From Chrysogorgia sp. JL179-B06 (taxonomy: Eukaryota; Cnidaria; Anthozoa; Scleralcyonacea; Chrysogorgiidae), in the NCBI GenBank assembly GCA_035772405.1, contig JAYKKM010000473.1, positions 436,001-500,000 on the forward strand: 64,000 bases of DNA, read 5' to 3'. Below the pieces are notes generated by a model, which did not search any database, was not told the origin of the DNA, and was given only the letters and a program-made list of their open reading frames with translations. Made by a program: the position numbers and the translations under genes. The stretch's first letter is position 1, and each line of letters starts with the position of its first letter. Of this stretch, positions 19,727-34,638 are shown piece after piece.

Positions 19727-20490
19727 TGGTATTGTATTGTATTGTATTGTATTGTATTGCATTGCATTGCATTGCATTGCATTGCATTGCATTGCATTGC
19801 ATTGCATTGCATTGCATTGCATTGCATTGCATTGCATTGCATTGCATTGCATTGCATTGCATTGCATTGCATTGCATTGCATTGCATTGCATTGCATTGC
19901 ATTGCATTGCATTGCATTGCATTGCATTGCATTAGATTGCATTGCATTGCATTGCATTGCACTGTATTTATTGTTTAGTTTCGTGGGTAATGTCATTGCT
20001 GGTGAAGTATTTAAACCAAAACCATTTTAAACCAAGCCTTTTCTCCCACCTCTATTGTGGTATTGTATTGTATTGCATTGCATTGCATTGCATTGCATTG
20101 CATTGCATTGCATTGCATTGCATTGCATTGCATTGCATTGCATTGCATTGCATTGCATTGCATTGCATTGCATTGCATTGCATTGCATTGCATTGCATTG
20201 CATTGCATTGCATTGCATTGCATTGCATTGCATTGCATTGCATTGCATTGCATTGCATTGCATTGCATTGCATTGCATTGCATTGCATTGCATTGCATTG
20301 CATTGCATTGCATTGCATTGCATTGCATTGCATTGCATTGCATTGCATTGCATTGCATTGCATTGCATTGCATTGCATTGCATTGCATTGCATTGCATTG
20401 CATTGCATTGCATTGCATTGCATTGCATTGCATTGCATTGCATTGCATTGCATTGCATTGCATTGCATTGCATTGCATTGCATTGCATTT
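19727..20490 (+). repeat. Two (ATTGC)n pentanucleotide satellite blocks
   Basis: Block 1 spans about 19727-19965 and block 2 about 20055-20490. Each begins with TCTATTGTGGT and a few ATTGT units before switching to ATTGC. The shared leader (CCTTTTCTCCCACYTCTATTG) shows that block and leader were duplicated together. A five-base period leaves all six frames open, so the long open frames here are artefacts. Confidence 0.95.
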
Positions 20491-21060
20491 TTGACAACTT
20501 TATTGGGAATAGCTAGATTTAAATTACATACTAACAACAAAGAGGGGAAAAAAACTAGCTAATTGACCCAAAAGGGCAAGTGCGAACGGGACCGATGGAC
20601 TCATGGAACCATTATAGCCAGAAGGGCGACCGGGTGTCCTTGGACGCCATACAATGAAAAGTGGTTCTTGCGAGAGAAAGAAATTATTCTCAATTATTTG
20701 CCTAACAAATATATATTACAGTGCCGATGAAACGAAATGTTGAAGTTGGAGAAAATGGCATTAAAGTAAAGGTTGAGATTACTGCTTTCGATTGTGAAAG
20801 TTTCAGGGCGAATAATTAAGGAAAGTATGTTTGTTTAGCGTTTAAAATACTGGCTTTTGGCTCAAAAAGTTGAGACATATTTTATTCCACAACTTATGAC
20901 ATTACTAGGAAATAGATATACACATTGATTTTTAACTTTTAGTCTGAACTTCCACTGTAATATTGATTTTAGTATTTTATTTCAATATTGATAGTCTTAT
21001 GTATGTTATAAATAGTCAGCGCTTTAGAATATTTATAGTTTAAGCGCTATACAAATACTG

Positions 21061-21091
<31 letters not shown>

Positions 21092-21634
21092 CTACATGAA
21101 TTATTATTGTTATCGAACAGACTGTTCAAAACACCCTTTAAAAAACTAAACTCTCGTGGGAAAGTGTGCACAAGGGTGTGTAAAATTTATTCATAACGAG
21201 TTATTTGTTTTAAATATACATGGTCGAAGCCGTATCCAACTTAGTCGTCTTATGAGTAATTAAGAATGTACCGGCGATTTCCGACATCTAAAACATATTC
21301 GTGAATAATTCATTTATGAACTTCGAAGTTTCTACCGCAAAATGAAAGAAAAATCCCTTTATTTTCTTTTTACATACAAGCCATTGCGGTAAGAGTTTAG
21401 AAAGCAATCAAAATTTGGGATCTGGGTCGAGTGATGGCATTAGTTGTGCAAGTATGCCAATTATTTTAATGATGTCTCAATTTTTAGGGGGAAAGCACAG
21501 TCTTCAAACGCTAAATAAACATGCTTCCATTTAATTGTTCGTACTAAAACTTTCACAGTCGAAAGAAGCGATACCATTTATTACTTCAATGTTATTATGA
21601 TTTGCCTAACATAATATATAATGATTTGCCTAAC

Positions 21635-21640
<6 letters not shown>
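20491..21640. other. Non-coding stretch with a LINE/SINE-like TTA tail
   Basis: No gene seen. At about 21035-21091 the sequence AAGCGCTATACAAATACTGG runs into (TAT)n, the typical 3' tail of some LINE/SINE families. Confidence 0.45.
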
Positions 21641-22529
<889 letters not shown>

Positions 22530-22598
22530 GTGTAGGTTTTGGTCTACGAAATGCAAAGAGTGCTCAACAACATATAGTTAGAGCAAATAATATAATAG

Positions 22599-24755
22599 CA
22601 ATTTCGATTTGACTATTCGCTAAAGAATATCCCTATACCATCACAGGACGCTTATTTGAAGAATTTGATTGAAAAAGTGGAAAGTGTATTAAAACGTATG
22701 AGATGGAAAGCCAATTTCTTTCTTAAAAACAAAAATAGTGAGAACCAAAAGAACCTTTTCGGCCTTGCGTCCAACAAAACACCTCCTTCGATTCCAGATA
22801 TGAAACCCTTCGAAGACGAACTTATAAAACTAATCGAGAATGTACAATTCCGGCCATATAGGAACCAATTTCAGAAATCTTTGGCTAACGATTTAAAGAA
22901 AATTAATACGTCCCCCAACATTTTCATTTTTGCAGACAAAACTCGGAATATTTATGAAACCCCGCCCGACATATACAACAATCTCTTACATGACAACATC
23001 ACAAAAACATATAAGCATGGATCCGAGGACTCTATAGATGAAATCGACTCAGAACTAAAAGACATTTCGAACAATTTAGGAATCGGCGACAGAATTGAAA
23101 AAATGAAAAAACGCGAAGCATTTATATCTTTAAAAGACCACAAAGAAAATTTCGAAAACAACCCAAAATGTCGATTAATTAACCCCGCCAAAAGCGAATC
23201 CGGAAAACTAAGCAAAGCTATTTTGGACAAAATTAATTCTAATTTGAGACAAAAACTGAATTTAAATCAATGGAGAAATACAAAACAAGTTATTGAGTGG
23301 TTTGGCAATATAAAAGATAAAGACAGACACAGTTTCATTTCATTTGACATTGTCAATTTCTACCCATCTATTTCTGAAAAACTATTGGACCAAGCTCTGT
23401 CCTGGGCTTCAAATTTGGCTACTATACCTCAAAACAACATTTCAATAATAAAACACGCTAGAAAATCTCTCCTTTTCAATAGCGGAATTTCATGGATAAA
23501 AAAAGATAGCAAGAACATGGGCAGTTTCGACGGCGCGGAAATTTGTGAGCTCGTAGGCCTTTTCATTTTAAACCACCTAAGTAAGAAATTTGGCAAAGAA
23601 AGCATCGGCCTATATAGAGATGACGGTTTGGCTATCATAAAAAGTAAATCAGCACGTTTAGCAGACAAAACAAGAAAAGATCTCCACAAAATTTTCGAGC
23701 AATTTGACCTAAAAATCACCGCCGAATCAAATTTACGTATAGTAAACTTTTTAGATGTAACTTTCGACCTTAACAATGGAAACTATAGGCCCTATAGGAA
23801 GCCCAATGACGATCCGCTATACATAAATATGCACTCTAACCATCCACCAAGCATAACAAGGCAACTACCTGCATCAATTAACAAACGCATTAAACTCCTT
23901 TCGTCAGATGAGCAAACTTTTCAGGAATCTGCACCCTTATATCAGAACGCGCTTAGGCACAGCAACTTTAATCATGAACTTAGCTACACTCATGATACAC
24001 CGCAACGACCGCGTAGGAATAGGCAACGCAATATCATTTGGTTCAACCCACCATTTAGCAAGAGTGTCAGCACTAACATAGGACGTAATTTCCTTAACCT
24101 AATTGACAAACATTTCCCTCCGCACCACAAGCTCCATAAGATTTTTAACAGAAATACAGTTAAAGTAAGTTACAGCTGCATGAACAACGTTCAGTCAATA
24201 ATCACTAAGCACAATGCACGCATAGCTAGGAACATCAAACCGCAGGATAGGGACGCTACTAATTGCAGTTGTAGAGAGAACACCATTTGCCCGCTTCAAG
24301 AACAATGCATGACTAGAGACATAGTATACAAAGCAACAGTGACAGTAAACATCACAAACGAAATAAAACACTACATTGGTATGACTGCAACCACATTCAA
24401 AGAACGATTGGCCAACCACACTAAATCTTTTCAACATAAAAAGCATGAAAATGACACCGAACTTTCGAAATATATTTGGACATTGAAAGAAAACAATAAA
24501 GATTTCAGTATTAATTGGCAAATTCTAAAACATTCTATTTCGTACACAGGAGGATCAAAACGATGCAATTTATGTTTAGAAGAAAAATTTTGTATTTTAA
24601 AAGAAAAAAATAAGAATAGTTTACTCAACAAAAGAGCGGAAATAATTTCACAGTGTCGTCATCGTAATAAATTTCGCGTAATCAACGCAAACAAAGCCAT
24701 GACCTCATGCTTTGTCCCCCACATACGCCCCCACTTTCCGGCAGAAAGCCTATAA
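22599..24755 (+). pseudogene. Penelope-like element B, copy 1: RT plus GIY-YIG protein
   Basis: Open frame of about 718 codons without its normal ATG; homology to copy 2 begins at CAATTTCG after an inverted 5' fragment. The RT domain shows SFDIVNFYPSIS (motif A) and GLYRDDGLAI (YRDD active site). The C-terminus shows a GIY-YIG-type endonuclease (KHYIGMTATTFKERLANHTKSF) and a cysteine-containing tail (CNLCLEEKF). Relative to copy 2 a 15-bp in-frame deletion at 23515/23516 removes five residues just before MGSFDGAEI, in the RT core. PLE RTs prime from nicks made by the GIY-YIG nuclease. Confidence 0.88.
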
Positions 24756-24981
24756 ATAAGCGGTCATCCCTTTCGATATTGTCACTGCCTGAAGATTCTT
24801 TTACAGATGAAACAAGTTGTAGCAGACCAGTTTTGAGGTAAGCGAAAATATATTATTTGCTCTAACTATATGTTGTTTGAGCACTCTTTGCATTTCGTAG
24901 ACCAAAACCTACACGTATATTTGCACCCGTATATCGGTTGTGCACTCTTGTTTACGTTATTCATTCCTATCTAACCTTAAA
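24756..24981 (+). repeat. PLE-B tail followed by next copy's 5' region
   Basis: The 3' sequence CTGCCTGAAGATTCTTT to GAGGTAAGCGAAAATATAT (24785-24852) joins directly to an inverted fragment (TTTGCTCTAACTATATG to ACACGTATA) and a 5' leader of the next PLE copy. CTGAAGA ... GAAAC spacing recalls the PLE hammerhead in a degenerate form. Confidence 0.65.
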
Positions 24982-27160
24982 ATGCGGCAATTTCGATTTG
25001 ACTATTCGCTAAAGAATATCCCTATACCATCACAGGACGCTTATTTGAAGAATTTGATTGAAAAAGTGGAAAGTGTATTAAAACGTATGAGATGGAAAGC
25101 CAATTTCTTTCTTAAAAACAAAAATAGTGAGAACCAAAAGAACCTTTTCGGCCTTGCGTCCAACAAAACACCTCCTTCGATTCCAGATATGAAACCCTTC
25201 GAAGACGAACTTATAAAACTAATCGAGAATGTACAATTCCGGCCATATAGGAACCAATTTCAGAAATCTTTGGCTAACGATTTAAAGAAAATTAATACGT
25301 CCCCCAACATTTTCATTTTTGCAGACAAAACTCGGAATATTTATGAAACCCCGCCCGACATATACAACAATCTCTTACATGACAACATCACAAAAACATA
25401 TAAGCATGGATCCGAGGACTCTATAGATGAAATCGACTCAGAACTAAAAGACATTTCGAACAATTTAGGAATCGGCGACAGAATTGAAAAAATGAAAAAA
25501 CGCGAAGCATTTATATCTTTAAAAGACCACAAAGAAAATTTCGAAAACAACCCAAAATGTCGATTAATTAACCCCGCCAAAAGCGAATCCGGAAAACTAA
25601 GCAAAGCTATTTTGGACAAAATTAATTCTAATTTGAGACAAAAACTGAATTTAAATCAATGGAGAAATACAAAACAAGTTATTGAGTGGTTTGGCAATAT
25701 AAAAGATAAAGACAGACACAGTTTCATTTCATTTGACATTGTCAATTTCTACCCATCTATTTCTGAAAAACTATTGGACCAAGCTCTGTCCTGGGCTTCA
25801 AATTTGGCTACTATACCTCAAAACAACATTTCAATAATAAAACACGCTAGAAAATCTCTCCTTTTCAATAGCGGAATTTCATGGATAAAAAAAGATAGCA
25901 AGAATTTGTTCGACGTTACCATGGGCAGTTTCGACGGCGCGGAAATTTGTGAGCTCGTAGGCCTTTTCATTTTAAACCACCTAAGTAAGAAATTTGGCAA
26001 AGAAAGCATCGGCCTATATAGAGATGACGGTTTGGCTATCATAAAAAGTAAATCAGCACGTTTAGCAGACAAAACAAGAAAAGATCTCCACAAAATTTTC
26101 GAGCAATTTGACCTAAAAATCACCGCCGAATCAAATTTACGTATAGTAAACTTTTTAGATGTAACTTTCGACCTTAACAATGGAAACTATAGGCCCTATA
26201 GGAAGCCCAATGACGATCCGCTATACATAAATATGCACTCTAACCATCCACCAAGCATAACAAGGCAACTACCTGCATCAATTAACAAACGCATTAAACT
26301 CCTTTCGTCAGATGAGCAAACTTTTCAGGAATCTGCACCCTTATATCAGAACGCGCTTAGGCACAGCAACTTTAATCATGAACTTAGCTACACTCATGAT
26401 ACACCGCAACGACCGCGTAGGAATAGGCAACGCAATATCATTTGGTTCAACCCACCATTTAGCAAGAGTGTCAGCACTAACATAGGACGTAATTTCCTTA
26501 ACCTAATTGACAAACATTTCCCTCCGCACCACAAGCTCCATAAGATTTTTAACAGAAATACAGTTAAAGTAAGTTACAGCTGCATGAACAACGTTCAGTC
26601 AATAATCACTAAGCACAATGCACGCATAGCTAGGAACATCAAACCGCAGGATAGGGACGCTACTAATTGCAGTTGTAGAGAGAACACCATTTGCCCGCTT
26701 CAAGAACAATGCATGACTAGAGACATAGTATACCAAAGCAACAGTGACAGTAAACATCACAAACGAAATAAAACACTACATTGGTATGACTGCAACCACA
26801 TTCAAAGAACGATTGGCCAACCACACTAAATCTTTTCAACATAAAAAGCATGAAAATGACACCGAACTTTCGAAATATATTTGGACATTGAAAGAAAACA
26901 ATAAAGATTTCAGTATTAATTGGCAAATTCTAAAACATTCTATTTCGTACACAGGAGGATCAAAACGATGCAATTTATGTTTAGAAGAAAAATTTTGTAT
27001 TTTAAAAGAAAAAAATAAGAATAGTTTACTCAACAAAAGAGCGGAAATAATTTCACAGTGTCGTCATCGTAATAAATTTCGCGTAATCAACGCAAACAAA
27101 GCCATGACCTCATGCTTTGTCCCCCACATACGCCCCCACTTTCCGGCAGAAAGCCTATAA
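24982..27160 (+). pseudogene. Penelope-like element B, copy 2: RT plus GIY-YIG protein, frameshifted
   Basis: Nearly identical to 22599-24755 and in the same direction. It has the ATG (MRQFRFDYSL) and the complete RT core including the five residues lost in copy 1, with YRDD intact. One extra base near 26733 (TATACC against TATAC) shifts the frame before the GIY-YIG domain, which then reads on in another frame to 27160. Each copy thus carries one different defect. The 3' tail (27187-27250) ends in (TA)n. Confidence 0.88.
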
Positions 27161-27249
27161 ATAAGCGGTCATCCCTTTCGATATTGTCACTGCCTGAAGA
27201 TTCTTTTACAGATGAAACAAGTTGTAGCAGACCAGTTTTGAGGTAAGCG

Positions 27250-28760
<1,511 letters not shown>

Positions 28761-28829
28761 CTTCCTGTAGAGATTTGAGAGTCGGGTCGATGTATAAATA
28801 TGTATATGATGTTTGACTGCTCTGACCGT

Positions 28830-28905
28830 ATCTCAATAGCTCACTGGTTAGAGCGCCGATGCGTTGATTCGGAGACCTCGGGTTCGATTCCCGGTTGGGG
28901 CAGTC
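28830..28905 (+). repeat. tRNA-like SINE head
   Basis: A-box TAGCTCACTGGTTAGAGC and B-box GGTTCGATTCC are both good. The acceptor pairing is 6 of 7 with G.U pairs, and the anticodon loop GCGTTGA lacks U33. Same family as 22063-22145, so probably a tRNA-derived SINE. It is followed by a (TA)n/(TATG)n tract to 29170. Confidence 0.5.
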
Positions 28906-28933
28906 AAAATTTTCATATACATATATTTGACCG

Positions 28934-29172
<239 letters not shown>

Positions 29173-29234
29173 CTTGTATCAGGGTAATGTGGACAGCAAA
29201 GACAGCAAACTTCTTATAGTCCTTTATTCAAAAA

Positions 29235-29263
29235 ACGTTTCGGCCGTTCGGCCTTCTTCAGTT
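29235..29263 (-). ncRNA. Hammerhead-like motif in PLE-C terminus
   Basis: Minus-strand order: CTGAAGA, GGCCGAACGGCC stem-loop, GAAACGTT. This is a strong stem II and GAAAC half, but CTGAAGA replaces the canonical CTGATGA. It lies just 3' of the PLE-C coding region, the expected place for a PLE terminal-repeat ribozyme. Confidence 0.45.
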
Positions 29264-29403
29264 TAAAAATTACAAAAATGTGTGACTATAATGGCTAAAT
29301 ACAGGTTATTTATACTAGAACCACGTTAATAAATATACATAAATTAAAAGAAAACATTTAAAAAAACAAAAGGCAAGAATTCAACTGAAAAACCAAATTA
29401 ATA

Positions 29404-30810
29404 TCACAAATAATGAATTATGTTTTTCGACTTGAATTCACGCCTTTTGTTAAGGCCGTCAGGTTGCATAGTACGCAGTTGCGCTGTCCAATAAGCCTCC
29501 CGTGTAAGCAATTTACGATCTATCATGTTGTTGTCATTGATTTTTTCAATACAGATGAAACTGAAATCCGACAACGAATGTGGACTATTATTATAATGAA
29601 TAGCCACTTCACATTCAAGTCTTCTTATTAGTATTCATGGAGACTTGTGATTACGGAATCGAACCTTAACCTGTGTAGAGGTAGATCCTACATATTGCAC
29701 ATCGCACTTCTGACAAGAAGCAACTGCATAAATAACTACAGCAGAAGTACAATTCAAGGTCTCTTTAATCTTGTAGGACCTACCTGTGGAAAAACTAGTG
29801 AAACTATCCGCCTGATGGAAATAATGACTACATAAATCGCACTTCTTTGTGCATTTAAAACAATCCGGCTGCGTGGCCCGCAAACATGGCCGTTCTTGAA
29901 ATCGCGAAGGTGCTAAAATGCCCTTAATGTTTTTAGTTCTACGATATGCTGGTAATAAAGATCTAATAGGAAATATTTCTTTAAGTATAGGATTTGACAA
30001 AAGATGCACATGCGATTTTAAAATTCTAGAGATATTGGGAAGTTTCGGATTATAATCTAGAACTAATGGTCACTTTCCTCTTAGATTTTACTTTAGGTTT
30101 AAGTAGGACCGACCTCTGAGTTCTAGAGGCCTTTAGAAATTGCTTATCAACAAGTTTGGAGCTATAGCCTTGAGATTTCAAATATTGTTTGTACTCGTGA
30201 CACCTACGCTCCAAATCTTCGCTAGATGAACAATTTCTATGGATTCTTAAAGCTACTCCATAAGGGCTAGCATTCTTACATTGTCTGGGGTGACAGCTGT
30301 GAAATGGTAGATATAGATGACTGTCAGTGGGTTGAGCATAGATATGCGTAGAAATAAGCCCTTCCTTCAGATGTAATGTTTTGTCAAGAAAATGTAGGCT
30401 CAACTCCGAATACACTAGTGTGATTTAATAGTAGGATATACTAGAGAATTGATGTACTCGGTAAACTGAAGAAGTTTAGGCAATCCAAATGTCCAAACAT
30501 CAATAACATCGTCTCTATATCTCCACCATAGGTTATGCCTGATCGCTCCGCCAGTCTTGACTGAAAGGTCCAATCCCCCCATGGCCAAATCTGCATAACT
30601 GCATGCGTTTTTAGGACCCATAGCAGTTCCATGGGCTTGGACAAAGTGTGTGTTGTTGAATTAGCTGTTATTTGAGCAAAGGCAGAGTTCAACTGCTTCT
30701 ACAATACACTCAGTAGAGGGAATCTTAACTTCACGAGAATCTAAAGCCTTTCTAACTGCACAAATTCCTAACTGATTATCAATATTAGGGAACATAGCTA
30801 CTACGCATAA
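29404..30810 (-). pseudogene. Penelope-like element C, decayed RT and GIY-YIG
   Basis: Pieces in several minus-strand frames: RT motif A region [12 protein letters not shown] (near 30760), YRDDVIDVW (near 30530), LDKTLHLKEGLISTHIYAQPTDSHLYL, the PLE linker PAYRRTKNIKGILAPSRF with two CxxC pairs, GIY-YIG part VQYVGSTSTQVKVRFRNHKS (near 29660), and the tail REAYWTAQLRTMQPDGLN (near 29470). The 5' end is cut off by a (TA)n tract. This family differs from PLE-B. Confidence 0.82.
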
Positions 30811-30812
30811 AT

Positions 30813-32195
<1,383 letters not shown>

Positions 32196-32199
32196 TTAA

Positions 32200-32528
32200 A
32201 GTGCATATAACGTCTGTGGGAATTTAACATAATATATGTAATCTATCGATTCTCCTGAGAAAATTGTAATATATCTTGTCAGCTGAAAATTTCATCTTCA
32301 TAGACTTTTTTTCTGTTAAAGTTGACGGAAATGACGTCATAGCGGGAATCTGTAAAGAGGTTTTCATATAGACAGATGCCCGCTATGACGTCATTTCCGT
32401 CAACTTCAACAGCAAAAAAGTCTATGATGATGAAATTTTCAGCTGACAAGATATATCACAATTTATCTCAGGAGAATCCATAGATTAAATTACAAATATG
32501 TTAAATCCCCACAGACGTTATATGCACT
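32200..32528. mobile_element. Palindromic MITE with TTAA target duplication, copy 1
   Basis: The whole 329-bp element is an imperfect palindrome. Its ends are AGTGCATATAACGTCTG and the complement, flanked on both sides by TTAA. TTAA duplication is characteristic of piggyBac-type transposition, so a non-autonomous piggyBac-like MITE is likely. Full copy 2 is at 54274-54584, and a half copy is at about 58135-58278. Confidence 0.8.
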
Positions 32529-32679
32529 TTAACGAAGTGGAGGGAAACTGATCTTTCGTAAGACGGGACATGAAACTATTTCCTATCCAGTTCCCTTCAT
32601 GTTCTCAACCCAACTTTTCACTACTGCAATATCTGTGTTCCTGTACACCATGTGCCATCAGTAAGGCCAGTTAGTAAAG

Positions 32680-33415
32680 TTAGAGTGTATATCAAGCGAA
32701 AATTAAGTTTATCTTATTTGAAAGAACTCTTCAAATAATGAATAATATCAATTTACAACTTTTCCATATTTCACTTAGTTCTCGAGATATTTAGACTTAT
32801 GTGATATTCAAATGAGATGACCTATGACATCACATGGTTTGCCCAACATTTTAACATTTTGGAAAATCGAGTATTTCTTCAAGATTATTGAATGAAATCC
32901 CTTAAAACTTTACATGTCGATACAGACCACTAAACGGAAAAATATCGTTCAAGTTTTAATGTTACAGTAGTAATAGTGTAGTTCCAAGAACTCTACGTCT
33001 CATTGAAGAAAATCTACGTTTTCTGACATAGTAGACTTTGCACAAACGTCAAACTTGAGTTTCAAATTAGTTAAGTTAGCACTAAAAAATCAACTTAACC
33101 AATACTAATTTGAAAATATTTCCGAGCGAAGAGAAAACAAATAATTTTGTTTTGGAAATGAGAACTGGAATCTAATCATTTGCCAAGGCGACCATAAAAC
33201 TAGAACGATGTTCTCCATTGGTCTGTATGCATATCCAGTGGTCTGTATGGACATTCAAAGTTTCAAGTGATTTCGTTTTCTAATCTTAAAGATATACAAT
33301 ATTTTTCAATATGTTAAAATGTTGTGCAAAACCATATCACGTCATAGATTAACTCATTTGAATATAATAAAGACGTATTAGGAGCATTATACAATAGTCT
33401 CAATGCTCTTACAAC
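32680..33415. repeat. Large foldback element
   Basis: Sequence near 32808-32895 (ATTCAAATGAGATGACC, then CAACATTTTAACATTTTG) recurs inverted at about 33300-33365 (CAATATGTTAAAATGTTG, then ACTCATTTGAATAT). Smaller inverted pairs lie between. Related sequence is seen near 53940-54010. Confidence 0.6.
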
Positions 33416-33515
33416 AATATATATATTCTTAAAGTTACTTTTAAAACTAATTACAGTTTCATTATAAGATAAAGCCTACTACATATATTAACACTATGAA
33501 CAATAACTATTAATT

Positions 33516-34065
33516 TTAAAAAAGAAAAGTCTTAACTGCAGACTTAAAATTACTTAACATTTCAAAGCTTCTAATTTCCTGTGGTAATGAATTCCACAGT
33601 TTTGGCGCTGCAATCGAGAATGCTCTGTCTCCATGAGTCACCGTTTTGGATTTTGGCTCGAGTAGCAGATTTTGGTCAGATGATCTCAAAGTACGAGTAG
33701 GTTTATATTTAGTTAGCAAATCAGTAATATAAACAGGCGCCAGGCCATGCAAAGCCTTGAAAGTAATTATTATTATCTTAAAAACAATCCGTGATCTCAC
33801 CGGCAACCAGTGAAGATTACGTAGCGCAGGGGAGATATGCTCCGATTTTTTAACCCCTGCAACAATTCTAGCAGCTGTATTTTGAATTCGCTGTAACTTG
33901 CTCAATTCAGTATCTGGTAAGCCATATAGGATGCTATTACAGCTGTCAAGTCTTGATGTTATGAATGAAACTCAAATATTTCCTGATCTTGCCAATATTT
34001 CTGATAGCCAAAGTGGCCGATTTACAAATGTTATTTACATGAGTATTTAATTTTAAATGTCTATC
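33516..34065 (-). pseudogene. LINE ORF2 3' part, interrupted by the Polinton
   Basis: The C-terminal region of a CR1/jockey-like non-LTR reverse transcriptase: KLQRIQNTAARIV, LHWLPVRSRIVFKI, LWNSLPQEIRS and FKSAVKTFLF, the usual post-RT thumb motifs. Upstream of it, toward 34065, the frame joins exactly to the RT piece at 53432-53881 if the Polinton and one target copy are removed. A frame slip lies near 33960. Confidence 0.85.
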
Positions 34066-34071
34066 AACAGC
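34066..34071. repeat. Target site duplication, left (AACAGC)
   Basis: Six bases identical to 53426-53431. Polintons characteristically duplicate 6 bp on insertion. Confidence 0.9.
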
Positions 34072-34231
34072 AGTAGTATAGAGAGTGGCGGTACGAGCTC
34101 AGTCAACGTCAACCGTAATATAAACACCAAAACATCGCCAAATTTGTGTCAAGCCACAACTCAGCAATGTTTTGGTGTTTATGTTTTACAATCAACGTTG
34201 GTGAGCTCGTACCACCACTCTCTATACTACT
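34072..34231. repeat. Terminal palindrome (left end)
   Basis: About 70-base imperfect arms. AGTAGTATAGAGAGTGGCGG at the outer side pairs with CCACCACTCTCTATACTACT at 34212-34231, and AACACCAAAACAT pairs with ATGTTTTGGTGTT. The loop is about 20 bases. The same structure is repeated at the right end (53266-53425). Confidence 0.9.
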
Positions 34232-34316
34232 ATGGCAATCATTAGTCAATCTAAACACCCCTCCCATGTTTTCTACTCAATTGATGAGAAATACTAAAAT
34301 AACGATTTTCGCTAAA

Positions 34317-34478
34317 TTTAAAGCTAGAATGTGTCGTTTCATCATTTTCACGTCTTTAAAAAGTGGAGAATGTCGTTTCAACATTTTCGCGTATTTAAAA
34401 AAGGCATAGTGTGCCACTTCAACGTTTTCACACATTTAAAAAAGTAGAAGGTGTCATTTCAGCATTTTTACATTTTTG
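34317..34478. repeat. ~40-bp tandem repeats inside the TIR
   Basis: Four units of 39-41 bp, each starting TTTAAA and containing GTCGTTTCAACATTTTC or a variant. Mirrored in the right TIR at about 53019-53180. Possible replication- or transposition-protein binding sites. Confidence 0.75.
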
Positions 34479-34638
34479 TTCAACAAACCACCGACGCGTT
34501 CTGCTGCTGTCTCACAAATTCACGCGCGAAAAAAAAACCACCAGATTTTGATTCTAGTGGTGATGTTTATCCAAATGGATAGCGAAATGGCACTCTTTTG
34601 ATTGGCTAACAACGTTAGCTAACAAATAGCCAACTACT

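Noticed and set aside
19653..20562. Long open frames encoding repeated LHCIA or MQCNA peptides
   Set aside because: They are a consequence of the five-base (ATTGC)n satellite, open in every frame; no gene signals.
28830..28905. Functional tRNA gene
   Set aside because: A and B boxes are good, but the anticodon loop lacks U33, the acceptor has a mismatch, and a second similar copy exists at 22063-22145, so a SINE is likelier.
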